DNA of 64,000 nucleotides, from positions 10,965,828-11,029,827 of the forward strand of contig JAJLRJ010000007.1 in assembly GCA_024195265.1 (NCBI GenBank), read 5' to 3'. Below are positions 26,303 to 35,167 of this stretch, in pieces. Both the position numbers and the translations under genes were made by a program. The notes under the pieces are model-generated. The model ran no database searches, was not told the DNA's origin, and saw only the letters and a program-made list of their open reading frames with translations. The first letter of the stretch is position 1; each line of letters opens with the position of its first letter. This DNA is from Dendrophyllia cribrosa (taxonomy: Eukaryota > Cnidaria > Anthozoa > Scleractinia > Dendrophylliidae).

Positions 26303-26690
26303 TCAAAAATTAAAACTGGCCTGTGTAAAAATAAAACTGGACAGTGTAAAAATATAACTAGACTGTCAAGAAAAAATACTGGACTGTCAAGAAACAATAC
26401 TGGACTGTCAAAAATAATACTGGACTGTGACCCTCCTGGGGCATCGTACGAAGAATTAAAATTACCGCGGTTATGCAAGATGATGAGAGAGATCTGATAG
26501 CTAATCAAAAATTAAAACTGGACTGTGTAAAAATAAAACTGGACTGTGTAAAATTTAAACTGGACTGCGTAAAAATAAAACGAGACCGTGAAAAACAAAT
26601 ACTGGACTGTCAAAAACAATACTGGACTGTCAAAAACCAATACTAGACTGTCAAAAACCAATACTGGACTGTAACCCTCCTGGGCCATCG
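26303..26690. repeat. Short tandem repeat (ACTGGACTGT family)
   Basis: A 15-20-base unit, ACTGGACTGT plus an A-rich spacer (GTAAAAATAAA, CAAGAAACAAT or CAAAAACAAT), repeats more than fifteen times in two blocks. An intervening segment containing TTACCGCGGTT..GCAAGATGATG is itself duplicated (26.26 and 26.46 kb). Confidence 0.85.
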
Positions 26691-27367
26691 TTCTTTTAAC
26701 CGTTACCCTGGGAGGCCATAGGTGTTATTTTTTGGAGTGAAAACCCGGCGTGCGAGCGGTGAAGCCGCGATAACGAGGCGCTCTCGGTAGCTTCTTTTAA
26801 TTGTTAATGCGGCTTATTTCACTCTTGATCTTTAGAGAATGGACCTCTGGAGCCAAAGAAAGTGACCGTCGCACTTACAAACAGAGTTTGCAGGTCTCAA
26901 AATCATATTTGCGGATACTGAACAGTCTGTTTATTCGGATCGACTTCAGTTTCGCGGCTGTTTTAGTGATAGAGGTTTTTTGTGAATTTTTATTTCACCG
27001 AATGCCATTCAACCTGATGAAGGGCTAAGCCCGAAACGTCGTTGATGAAATTTATTTGACATTTTAACAAAAAATTCAAAATTTATTTATTTTTTCCAAT
27101 ATATTATGTTTATTTCAAATTCGTTTTGTTTTACTCGCTTTAGCTAAGTATTTTATAATGTATTTATTTGCAAACTTTATTACACAAAACATGGTTCTTT
27201 TTTACATTCTTGTTATTGTTCTTATTATCTTTCTACTTATTATTAATGTACCAAAAGCGGCGCCTGTTACACATGCAAGCTAACTATAAAACAATGTTGA
27301 GTAGTCGAGTCGGTTATTAGGGTGTGTATGTATGGGTAATATAAATTTGCTGTCGTTTCAGAGTTCA

Positions 27368-27599
27368 GGGCCGGGTTGTTCAAAGCGTGGTTAAGCTAAC
27401 CCAGGGTTAGCATCAGTTTTGATTGCAGTTAAATAAATAATCAATGGAGAATTTTCTAAAGTATTTTTTGCCCTTTAGTTTTGTTTCTGACGTGTCTTCG
27501 CATGTAACTTACAATTAGCTTTTGAAAACACTTCTTTCAAGAGAAATTAAATCCCGTAATCCTTAGTAAGCGTTAACCGGCTTTTGAACAACCGGGCCC
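27368..27599. mobile_element. MITE, 232 bp
   Basis: The ends GGGCCGGGTTGTTCAAAGC and GCTTTTGAACAACCGGGCCC form imperfect inverted repeats of about 18-20 bases. Subterminal TAACCCAGGGTTAG and GCGTTAACCGGC are also nearly complementary. No coding frame. Confidence 0.75.
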
Positions 27600-27784
27600 A
27601 GGATTGAAAACTTACGTTTATAGTTTAAATCTTTCAGTGTGAATTGCTTGGAAATTAAAATATTGTAGCATAAATGGATCGTGTTCTACTGCCAATTTCA
27701 TTCATTGCAAAACCTTCTTTTGATGTATCCAGGATACCGGTTCTGTTCGTACGAATGCTTTCTTAACCGGCGCCCCTCTCAATG

Positions 27785-28045
27785 AGACATTAGTACTAAT
27801 TTGTTAATTACTTGTTTTAACAGTAAAATTGCGACATCAAATTTTTAGCATGCACGTACAAGAAACAGAGCACGTTTTACTTTTCATGCATGTTCTTTAA
27901 TTATTACGCGGCACAAAGATTTTGTTCGGCCTTTTGATTATAAAACCTGACTCCAACGCTCCACGCAGTGAGACCAGGAGTGTTGAGGTAATTAAACAAG
28001 CGCAAAAGAAAGAAATACCTTCTTGGTAGGTAAGTTGGCAGCTAG
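27785..28045. repeat. Diverged paralogue of the Polinton insertion locus
   Basis: The ordered phrases GTAAAATTG.GACA.CAAATTTT, AGCATGCACGTAC, TTTTCATGCATG, GGAGTGTTGAGGTA, AACAAG.GCAAAAG.AAGAAAT and GGTAGGTAAG occur here contiguously. The same phrases occur split on either side of the Polinton (29.02-29.14 kb and 48.27-48.37 kb). It therefore approximates the pre-insertion state. Confidence 0.7.
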
Positions 28046-28249
28046 GCACCTAGAGAAACACTGTTTATATGGGTATATGCATGGGTATTTGAGCAAAGGC
28101 CGGGCACGGCACTTCCACGACACGAACAAGATTCAGATCAGGCGCGCTTGAACTGTCACACCTCTAAAGAGACTTAATAAGTAGTTTTCAGTCTTCCTGT
28201 TTTAACATCAGTGTAACATGGCTGAAGAGTCCAAATTGGAAACGGCGGT

Positions 28250-28480
28250 GTGTGTTGCAACGGCAATTTAACAAATGTTGAACAGTATATCATGCCATGT
28301 GTAATCATGTTGAACATTGTTGAACGAAAATAGAGCCAGGCTATATTCCGCAACTTGTTGAACGATGACAGTCAATCGTTCTAGAAGGTTGAATGTGTTT
28401 TCTTCTCATTCAACAAGTTGCAACATCATTCACCATTTGTTGAGCAACAAATGCTGAACGATGTTGAACCATGTATCATT
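28250..28480. repeat. Cluster of TTGAAC/GTTCAA-rich short inverted motifs
   Basis: AACATTGTTGAACG, CAACTTGTTGAACGATG, CATTCAACAAGTTGCAAC and ACAAATGCTGAACGATG recur on both strands, giving many short potential hairpins. No gene seen. Probably a decayed foldback element. Confidence 0.4.
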
Positions 28481-29137
28481 GGGAGGGAAAAGTTTTGGTT
28501 TACGTGCCGATTGTTTACTGTGTGTATGGTAAGTAAACACCCGCAAGCGTCAAAAGAAAAAATCTCTTGTTTTTATCAGTGTTGTGTTTTCAGTCGTAGA
28601 ACGATGTTTAATAAACAGATTAATCAATGTCGCCCTTTGCGGTTTCTACTTTTGGTAATTACAATTCGTAAGAGATGTTTTGATTAAGGGAGCCTCCAAG
28701 TTGAAATACATTTCGTCTTCGTTCCGTTTCGTTTCGCAAAGTACCCCTCAGAGCACACTATGGTCACCCCGTTTACACGGACAACAGACAGCATATCCCG
28801 TACATGTAGTCTGCATTATTTTCTTGTACTAAATTCACCTCGGTATACCGACAGAAACTTGAGGCGTTGAAAATTTGTCAAATCTGTCATCGATCAAATG
28901 CGCTATGTTGGAGAATTTCACACATTGTGTCAGTTTGGTTGAAAGAAAATTATATATTTTTGACTAATCATGTATTTTTTGCATGCTATTCCATGATCAA
29001 ATTTTCATGTTCTTTATTATTTGTTGTAACCGTAAAATTGTGACAGCAAATTTTGAGCATGCACGTACGCGTTCTATTTTTGATGCATGCCCTTAAATTA
29101 CTAAGTGGCCCAAAGCTTTTCCGACTTGTTGACGTTC

Positions 29138-29143
29138 GTCCTC
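29138..29143. repeat. Target-site duplication GTCCTC, left
   Basis: GTCCTC lies immediately before the element's 5' AGTAGATAGG terminus and is repeated at 48266-48271 just after the other terminus. Six bases is the usual Polinton duplication length. Confidence 0.85.
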
Positions 29144-30375
29144 AGTAGATAGGAAAGAAGGGTTCTGGCACACTCCTCGGCCGCCCCTTTTTAGCACAAA
29201 TTATAATTCATTTTACTTTTCCGCTACTTTTAGCACTAACTCTGAATTTGCACGTGCGCGCACGAAAATTGTTCCAAATTCACATATCCCGACTCTCCAA
29301 AAATCATTAAAAACAACAAAAAAGTCTGCTAAATTTTTAGCATAATTCACTTATCTCTGCAAAAAATCAACACAAATTTTCTTAAATTCCATAAAAAATT
29401 CGATCAAATTCCATCTCATCCAAAAAAGTCCCACAAAATTCACCAGAATTCCATCTTTTTTGACAAAGAGCGGCCTCAGAGTTGCGCCAGAACCCTTCTT
29501 TCCTATCTACTTGGGGATGAGGGAAAAGGAGGGATAAAACTTTTCTCCCAAAATGATTTCAGGAAAAAAATATTTTATTTCAAAATGATTTCAGGAAAAA
29601 AATATTTTATTTCAAAATGATTTCAGGAAAAAAATATTTTATTTCAAAAAGTTTTCAGGAAAAAAATATTTTATTTCAAAAAGTTTTCAGGAAAAATATT
29701 TTTTTATTTCAAAAAGTTTTCAGGAAAAATATTTTTTCTCCCAAAAAGTTTTCAGGAAAAATATTTTTTATTTCAAAATGATTTCAGGAAAAATATTTTT
29801 TTATTTCAAAAAGTTTTCAGGAAAAATATTTTTTATTTCAAAAAGTTTTCTCCCAAAAAGATTTTTTATTTCAAAAAGTTTTCTCCCAAAAAGATTTCAG
29901 GAAAAATATTTTTGATTTCAAAAACTTTTCTCCCAAAAAGTTTTCAGGAAAAATATTTTTTTATTTCAAAAAGTTTTCAGGAAAAATATTTTTTTATTTC
30001 AAAAAGTTTTCAGGAAAAATATTTTTTATTTCAAAAAGTTTTCTCCCAAAAAGATTTTTTATTTCAAAAAGTTTTCTCCCAAAAAGATTTTTTATTTCAA
30101 AAAGTTTTCTCCCAAAAAGATTTCAGGAAAAAGATTTTTGATTTCAAAAACTTTTCTCCCAAAAAGTTTTCAGGAAAAATATTTTTTTATTTCAAAAAGT
30201 TTTCAGGAAAAATATTTTTTTATTTCAAAAAGTTTTCAGGAAAAATATTTTTTATTTCAAAAAGTTTTCAGGAAAAATATTTTTTCTCCCAAAAAGTTTT
30301 CAGGAAAAATATTTTTTATTTCAAAAAGTTTTCAGGAAAAAGATTTTTTATTTCAAAAAGTTTTCTCCCAAAATT
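29144..30375. repeat. Left Polinton terminal inverted repeat
   Basis: The outer 368 bases (29144-29511) are bounded by a 26-bp sequence (AGTAGATAGGAAAGAAGGGT plus TCTGGC) and its exact inverted copy. Inside follows an array, about 29.55-30.37 kb, of units combining AAAAAGTTTTC(AGG or TCCC) with AAAAATATTTTTTATTTC. The arrangement is mirrored at 46.94-48.27 kb. The long frames across the array are artefacts. Confidence 0.9.
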
Positions 30376-30609
30376 CTGTTGCCGGGAAAATCTGGTGGTG
30401 GAAAAATCTCTCCCGGGAAAATCAACAGGAGAAAAGAAATTCATTTCCCCCAGAAAAATCAACCCACATGAAAACTGAATTTATTTCCGGAGGTTCGAAA
30501 ACGAAATAGTCACATGAAAAATAATTTGAATTTCAAATTTCATACTCAGGGGAGATTTGAAATTCTTTTTCTTCCAGCTTTTTAGGAGAGGAAAATTTCC
30601 ATCCCAATC

Positions 30610-30990
30610 TCAAAAAATCTTCTCACAGATTTCCTCATGCTGAGTTTTTCTATCTTCCATCTTGATCAAAGCAAAGTTTTCCGCTTTTACATCATATCCC
30701 AATCTTTTCAGCAGATGAAACAAAACAAACTGGGAGGATAGAAATTTCTTTCTCCCTCCAGCAATCAAATCATATTCAGCTGAAAATAATTTGAAATCTT
30801 CAAGCAGCTGCGTTTCTAAATGACTGATATCATCAACATATTTTCCCGTGAGATAAAAAACCAACGCATTTTCATTTCCTTTCGCTGATTTGAGTGGAAA
30901 TATCTTCAGGAAATCCACAATGTGTTTCCTCGTTATTTCTTCTTTCCTGAAATAGCGGAGGATTTTAGCAATCCATTTTTCAAGCCCATC
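30610..30990 (-). pseudogene. VLTF3-like late transcription factor, C-terminal fragment
   Basis: The last roughly 125 residues of this minus-strand frame resemble the C-terminal half of poxvirus VLTF3-like factors. The block RKKFLSSQFVLFHLLKRLGY, followed by FALIKMEDRKTQHEEICEK, matches the family pattern of a basic/aromatic helix, a short loop, an LxK motif and a terminal WxxIC-like helix. VLTF3-like proteins direct late transcription in nucleocytoplasmic large DNA viruses and occur in some Polinton-related viruses. The N-terminal part, including the expected zinc ribbon, is absent. Upstream of about 30.99 kb the frame runs into sequence that is antisense to TIR-like and integrase-like debris, so the frame's first Met (31110) is not a natural start. 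A truncated remnant is most likely. Confidence 0.6.
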
Positions 30991-31008
30991 TTGCAAAAAT
31001 TCTCTCCC

Positions 31009-31116
31009 AAAAATCTGGTGGCGGAAAAAAGTCTCTCCCGGAAAATTCCTCAAAAAAAAGCATTGGTTAAATGGAAAGGTTATACGTGGATTCCGCTGAG
31101 TGATGCGCATGCGTGA
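31009..31116 (+). pseudogene. Integrase chromodomain tail remnant joined to TIR-edge sequence
   Basis: The plus strand encodes a VKWKGYTWIPLSD segment, closely resembling the C-terminal chromodomain motif of the integrase at 32109 but in opposite orientation and shortened in the middle. Just upstream, CCCAAAAATCTGGTGGCGG and CTCTCCCGG repeat sequence from the inner edge of the left TIR (30.37-30.42 kb). This looks like debris of a second Polinton end or an internal rearrangement. Confidence 0.6.
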
Positions 31117-31194
31117 CCTTTGTTTTCTACCACATGTGTGAGCGCTGGTTGAATTTGATTAATATAAGGGCGCTTGAAACATACAGTATATCGG

Positions 31195-31300
31195 AGAGGT
31201 ACAAAGATATCCCATAGTCGAAAAAGTGGGGGCGTCTATAGGATATCTTTGTACCCCTCCCCCATGGCATAACGAAAAACCCCCACCGTTATGCCATGAA
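31195..31300. repeat. Two small adjacent hairpins
   Basis: GGTACAAAGATATCC (31198) pairs with GGATATCTTTGTACC (about 31241). Next to it, ATGGCATAACG pairs with CGTTATGCCAT (about 31264-31297). A third pair, CCTCTCAAGGGAAC/GTTCCCTTGAGAGG, lies at 31531-31590. Their role is unknown. Confidence 0.7.
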
Positions 31301-31324
31301 ACTGACTCACTGACATGACAGACG

Positions 31325-31476
31325 GTTAGCTCGAAGATGGTGGACGAGTTGTTGAGTAGAGCTATGGTTGCGCTGGAGTGTGCGCGGCGGAAGTGCTGGT
31401 TCAATTCCAAGCCTAGGGCAATAACTGAAACTGAAATGAAATGAAATGAAATGAAATGAAATGAAATGAAATGAAA
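31325..31476 (+). mobile_element. tRNA-derived SINE-like insertion with (AAATG)n tail
   Basis: A box-A-like TGGTTGCGCTGGA is followed by a box-B match GGTTCAATTCC at about 31398-31408, then a pentanucleotide (GAAAT)n tail at about 31433-31477. This order fits a tRNA-derived SINE. The 5' limit and target-site duplications are not clear. Confidence 0.45.
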
Positions 31477-31800
31477 TGCAAAAAAATCCCGGCCGGGAAA
31501 AAAATAAAAAAAAAATTAAATTAAAAAAAACCTCTCAAGGGAACAGGGTGGGAGAGAAGTGGATGGAAGGAGGAAGTTCCCTTGAGAGGTTCTGTTGGCC
31601 AACAGTTTTGCATTTTTTTTATTTAGCAAATAATTATTGGGGTAAATACTCAATTTCAATCAAGTTCTTTTCTCCCTTCTGAAAAAGAATGGTTTCAATC
31701 CAAATGAAGATGATTTCAAACTGCTTATTCTTCCATCAAGAAGGGCAGAACAAGAAAAAATAATCCAAACCATCTTCAAAAAAAATAAATTGGAAAGAAA

Positions 31801-32082
31801 ATGGAAGCCAGTGACCATGAAAATTGTTCCACTTGCTCAGAGGAGGAAGAAAGGAGCGAAAATGAAACCCCAACAACATCTGACGAGGAATTTATTGTCT
31901 CTGATTCGGAGATGGAGGAAGCAGAGCAAAATGAAGAAGAGGAAGACACAATTGAACTCCTCTTTGAATCATTCATCCATCTCCAAGAGGAACACAAGAT
32001 TCTCAAAAATGAACTCCAAAAACAAAGTGATCTCCTCTGGGAAATCCACCGGGAATTGAAGGTAAGAGGTGTTATTTCATGA
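31801..32082 (+). CDS. Small acidic coiled-coil protein, unknown
   Basis: Ninety-three residues beginning METH-less acidic (Glu/Asp/Ser-rich) for about 55 residues, then a heptad-like segment (FIHLQEEHKILKNELQKQSD) likely to form a coiled coil. It lies between the left-end debris and the convergently placed integrase. I do not recognise the family. A second overlapping plus frame (31790-32059) is strongly basic and also open, so the coding frame is chosen on composition only. Confidence 0.45.
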   Translation: MEASDHENCSTCSEEEERSENETPTTSDEEFIVSDSEMEEAEQNEEEEDTIELLFESFIHLQEEHKILKNELQKQSDLLWEIHRELKVRGVIS

Positions 32083-32108
32083 ATATGAATGTGAAACATT
32101 CATATTTT

Positions 32109-33122
32109 CTAAGATAGCTTTTCCACATCACTCAGCGGAACCCAAGAATTGAATTTATCAGGATATCCTTTCCACTTAACTTTTTGGTCCCGGCGAAGAA
32201 CCTTTTCAATGCGAAACACGCTTTGTGTTGTCCTTTGGAGTTCCGCCTCGTAAAATGATCCAGTTATTTTTTCTCCCAACAGATCGACTAACCTATACGT
32301 TACAGGATTTGTGTTTAAAACCTCATCAACGACAAATATCTCCTCTGTCCAGTTCGGGGTGAAACCTTTGTCGAATATCTTTCGTTTGTATTTTGATATT
32401 CTAACCCTGTCACCGACTTTGAATTTTGCTGGGTTGTGTTTAGCATAAATTAGGTCTCCGAAAAGATTAGCGAAAACCTTTTTCTCATTTTTCCGTTCGC
32501 TGGCCTGCGTTGGGGTCATCCGAATGCTCGAATGAAAACGGTGATTATATTGATCCACTAACTCATCTAGTTTGTCAAAAAACACCGTATTATTGTTAGC
32601 AGAAAACATCCGGAAGAGTCGTTCCTTCATCGTCTTGTTCCAACGTTCAACCACAGACGATTTCTCTTCATTCTCTGTGGTATACAATTTTATCCCATTC
32701 TTATTCAGGAGATCCTTCATAGTTCCATTGAAAAATTCACTTCCTTTATCAGTCCAAAGCATCTTCGGTTTTCGCTCCCTGAATATGGATCGGAAAGCAT
32801 CAGCCACTGTTTGTCCTCTCTTATCTTTCAGGGGGTGAATCCAACCGAACTTTGAGAAGACATCGATCACCATCAGGAGATATTTGATCCCTTTGTTCCA
32901 CTTTGAAAATTTCCCCATCTCGACCAAATCAGCCGCCCAGATGTTGTCAACGCCATATGAAATGACTTTTCGTTTTGGGAAGCGTCTCCTGATTGGCTGG
33001 TGAAGTTCATTTGCCAGATTTTGAGTCCAGCCTTCACTCAAAATCTTTTCCCGTTTTTTGGAACGCCGAGGCCAAGTTTTTGTTTTGCATCGATTACATT
33101 TCTCGCCAAAGCATGACCCCAC
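32109..33122 (-). CDS. INT: Polinton integrase (rve fold, chromodomain)
   Basis: A 337-residue retrovirus-type integrase that inserts the element and makes the 6-bp duplications. Catalytic triad by motif: Asp65 (AADLVEMG), Asp125 (WTDKGSEF) and Glu159 (SSVVERWN). The C-terminal part has an SH3-like stretch (KVGDRVRISKYK) and ends in a chromodomain motif (VKWKGYPDKFNSWVPLSD, about residues 314-331). Chromodomains can bias integration to modified chromatin; that is family knowledge, not seen here. A full HHCC zinc domain is not visible; the N-terminus has only CFGEKCNRC. The start overlaps the PLA2 gene by 85 bases in another frame, so the true start could be internal. Confidence 0.92.
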   Translation of the reverse strand: MGSCFGEKCNRCKTKTWPRRSKKREKILSEGWTQNLANELHQPIRRRFPKRKVISYGVDNIWAADLVEMGKFSKWNKGIKYLLMVIDVFSKFGWIHPLKDKRGQTVADAFRSIFRERKPKMLWTDKGSEFFNGTMKDLLNKNGIKLYTTENEEKSSVVERWNKTMKERLFRMFSANNNTVFFDKLDELVDQYNHRFHSSIRMTPTQASERKNEKKVFANLFGDLIYAKHNPAKFKVGDRVRISKYKRKIFDKGFTPNWTEEIFVVDEVLNTNPVTYRLVDLLGEKITGSFYEAELQRTTQSVFRIEKVLRRDQKVKWKGYPDKFNSWVPLSDVEKLS

Positions 33123-33852
33123 TGTCTTTCTTTCCAGGGAATCGCATCCAAAGCGGTAACCATTTTCCTGTCTGCTTTATTTTTACATTGACGCGGGTTT
33201 GATTGTTTTGCGCAAACTGAATAATCCACATCGTGCTGCATAGCAACTGCGTCTGTTTTTCCTGTTGGTTGTTGCATAATTTCAAGAATCTTTCCAGTAT
33301 CGTCAAATCTGACTTGCTTATCCAATGGGTTCCATGGACCGGTATAGTTATGCCCGGGAAGAGTGAAACCTTTCTTTGGTCTTGGCAGTTTCCCAATCAA
33401 GTTATGAACATCCAATCCTCTTCCATCCAAATCAGCTCGATCTGTCTTATATTTTCTGTTTGGTCTAATCGCCGTGGACAGTTGATTCAGCATATCGGAA
33501 GAGGTTTTGGCAAGAAATGGTTTCATCTTGTCCAGGGCAAAATCCAATGCTTTCCTTTGAGTGTTCTTATTTCGCAACAATTCACTGGCTCCATATCTCC
33601 CCATTTCAACTGTTTTTTTCCCGAGCCAGGGAAGAGCATGAGCAACGCCAGTCAATGCTAATTCACCAAAGCCCCCACCTTGTGAGGGCAGACTCAGTTT
33701 CCCGAGGGCTTTGCCTTCACAAATCTTGTCTTTTTGATTCCACAGGAAGCGCAATGGCAAAACCACATCTTTCTTCCATTTTTTGCGGTCATGGTTCCAG
33801 ATGGCCCAACACATTCAGTTTGTTTTTTCTCCTTCACGCAATATGACTTCAT
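33038..33852 (-). pseudogene. Polinton PLA2-domain virion protein, frame-broken
   Basis: The C-terminal half carries a parvovirus-VP1-type phospholipase A2 domain: the calcium-loop motif LPGHNYTGPWNPLD, then the catalytic HD pair in MQHDVDYSVC. In this family the enzyme helps particles leave endosomes. The largest frame begins with ATG at 33814, but a better start lies at 33852, two bases after the protease stop. That frame encodes the small cysteine-containing N-terminal module (YCVKEKKQT...CASCG..KTRFVK) normally fused to this PLA2, and runs into a stop. The two frames swap near 33.71 kb, so a single-base indel or, less likely, a programmed shift separates module and enzyme. The second Cys of the first pair is also replaced (CVKE). 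Confidence 0.8.
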
Positions 33853-33854
33853 TT

Positions 33855-34289
33855 TCAATCGAAATATTCTTTTATGAATCTTTCATTTTGCGTCGTATCA
33901 GTCAAACTGAGAGGTTTGAGAATATCATAGAAATCTTTCCCCTGCGACCATTGATGGAGGAAGAAGAGGCAATAATACCCGCAAAGAACGCTGTTTATGT
34001 TTTGATATTGACTTGTGTTCCAGATCACCGGTTTGGAACTTTTGAATTCTTTGGGAAATCCCATTCCAAAAGAGTCAAAATACCACGTGAATTTTTTCCC
34101 CGGAGCACAACAAACCCAATGAGTTCCTGCATTTTCAAGTGAATCAAGATTGATGATGCAGGGGCTGTGTTTTTGTGGCATGAATTGATCTCTCGCAAAG
34201 ATGCCTTTGAAATTAGGAATCCTCAGATATTCAATCCACTTCAACAGATCAATATTTGACAGCGGTTTAATTACAAATTTAGGCCTCAC
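33855..34289 (-). CDS. PRO: Adenain-like cysteine protease
   Basis: A 144-residue Ulp1/adenovirus-protease-fold enzyme, expected to process capsid and core precursors during maturation. The catalytic residues fit the family: His57 in GTHWVC, Asp72 in YFDSFG, Gln96 and Cys103 in QNINSVLCGYYC, with the seven-residue Gln-Cys spacing seen in adenain. Its start overlaps the end of the upstream core-protein gene by four bases (ATGA type), and its stop lies two bases before the PLA2 start, indicating a compact leftward transcription unit. Confidence 0.9.
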   Translation of the reverse strand: MRPKFVIKPLSNIDLLKWIEYLRIPNFKGIFARDQFMPQKHSPCIINLDSLENAGTHWVCCAPGKKFTWYFDSFGMGFPKEFKSSKPVIWNTSQYQNINSVLCGYYCLFFLHQWSQGKDFYDILKPLSLTDTTQNERFIKEYFD

Positions 34290-35128
34290 AATATTGCCCG
34301 AAGAATTGGGATGTTGTTGAATGGGCTGTTCGTCCCCAGCAGAAGTCCTTTGCCCTTTTTTGATTTTTTTTTACCCATCCCAACAGGGTTTCGTCCCCAG
34401 TTACCAATAAATGGGGGAGGTTGGAAAGGATACGCTCCCAATCTTGGAGCTCCTTTTCCTTTTGGTCGGCCAATGCGCGGCGCTCCTTTTCCTTTTGGTC
34501 GGCCAACGCGTGGCGCTCCTTTTCCAAACAAATTCTTTACCATGTCAAGTGCCAATGGGATTCCAATGGATGCCAGCACACTTCCCAACAATCCACCAGA
34601 CTGTTTTGCGGATGGTTTCATCACCAACTGTCCTCCTGATTTAAGGGCAACCAAAATGTTCTGTTTCTGTTTATTTGTCAACAAATGTTTATTGTCAATC
34701 AGTTTCTGAATTTTATCTTGGGGGATGAGAAACCCACCCACCTGACCGCCGCCTTTTCCACTTATTGCTTTGACGACTTGACTTGCTCCTTCACTCGCCA
34801 AACCAGCCAATGCTGACAACCCAAGTGTTTTACCAAGGGTGGGTGCCAATGTTTTCACTAAGGGAACAATAGCAGAAAGAAGACTTCCACCCTGCCTCAT
34901 CACCTTTTTGATTTGCGTTTTCGACACCTTGATTTCAACTCCCTTTCCCAAAGCCGCAGCTTTGCCAATTCGTCTTATTTGATTTGCCGTGAGCATCAGC
35001 TCATCACTTCCGCTTGTTTGATTGCTACCCAATCTCAGGGTGATAGGGCTGTTTGTTCGGAATGCTCTTCCAAGCTTGTTTTTTTGTCCTTCAGATAAAT
35101 TTACTTTATATGGGTGATATGTTGTCAT
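34286..35128 (-). CDS. Basic Gly/Ala-rich virion core or minor capsid protein (adenovirus pX-like)
   Basis: About 280 residues. The N-terminus (MTTYHPYKVNLSEGQKNKLG) followed by an ELMLTANQIRRIGKA...KGVEIKVSKTQ block matches the conserved protein found next to the protease in Polintons and adintoviruses. The middle is hydrophobic and Gly-rich. At about residues 215-245 the phrase GKGAPRxGRPK is tandemly repeated three times, and the C-terminus has a lysine-rich tract (GKKKSKKGKG). DNA condensation or membrane activity is inferred from composition and position. I prefer the ATG at 35128 over the frame's first Met (35143) because the conserved block starts there. Confidence 0.75.
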   Translation of the reverse strand: MTTYHPYKVNLSEGQKNKLGRAFRTNSPITLRLGSNQTSGSDELMLTANQIRRIGKAAALGKGVEIKVSKTQIKKVMRQGGSLLSAIVPLVKTLAPTLGKTLGLSALAGLASEGASQVVKAISGKGGGQVGGFLIPQDKIQKLIDNKHLLTNKQKQNILVALKSGGQLVMKPSAKQSGGLLGSVLASIGIPLALDMVKNLFGKGAPRVGRPKGKGAPRIGRPKGKGAPRLGAYPFQPPPFIGNWGRNPVGMGKKKSKKGKGLLLGTNSPFNNIPILRAIL

Positions 35129-35167
35129 TTTAAATGATAACATATGTTTTTTGCTCGCTCACAGCCC

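Noticed and set aside
29912..30509. Lys/Phe-rich frames in the left TIR
   Set aside because: Pure translation of the TIR satellite; the same artefact appears in the right TIR at 46835-47500.
31790..32059. Strongly basic 89-residue frame overlapping the acidic one
   Set aside because: Both are open; the acidic frame has a plausible coiled coil, while the basic one looks like its +1 shadow. Not certain.
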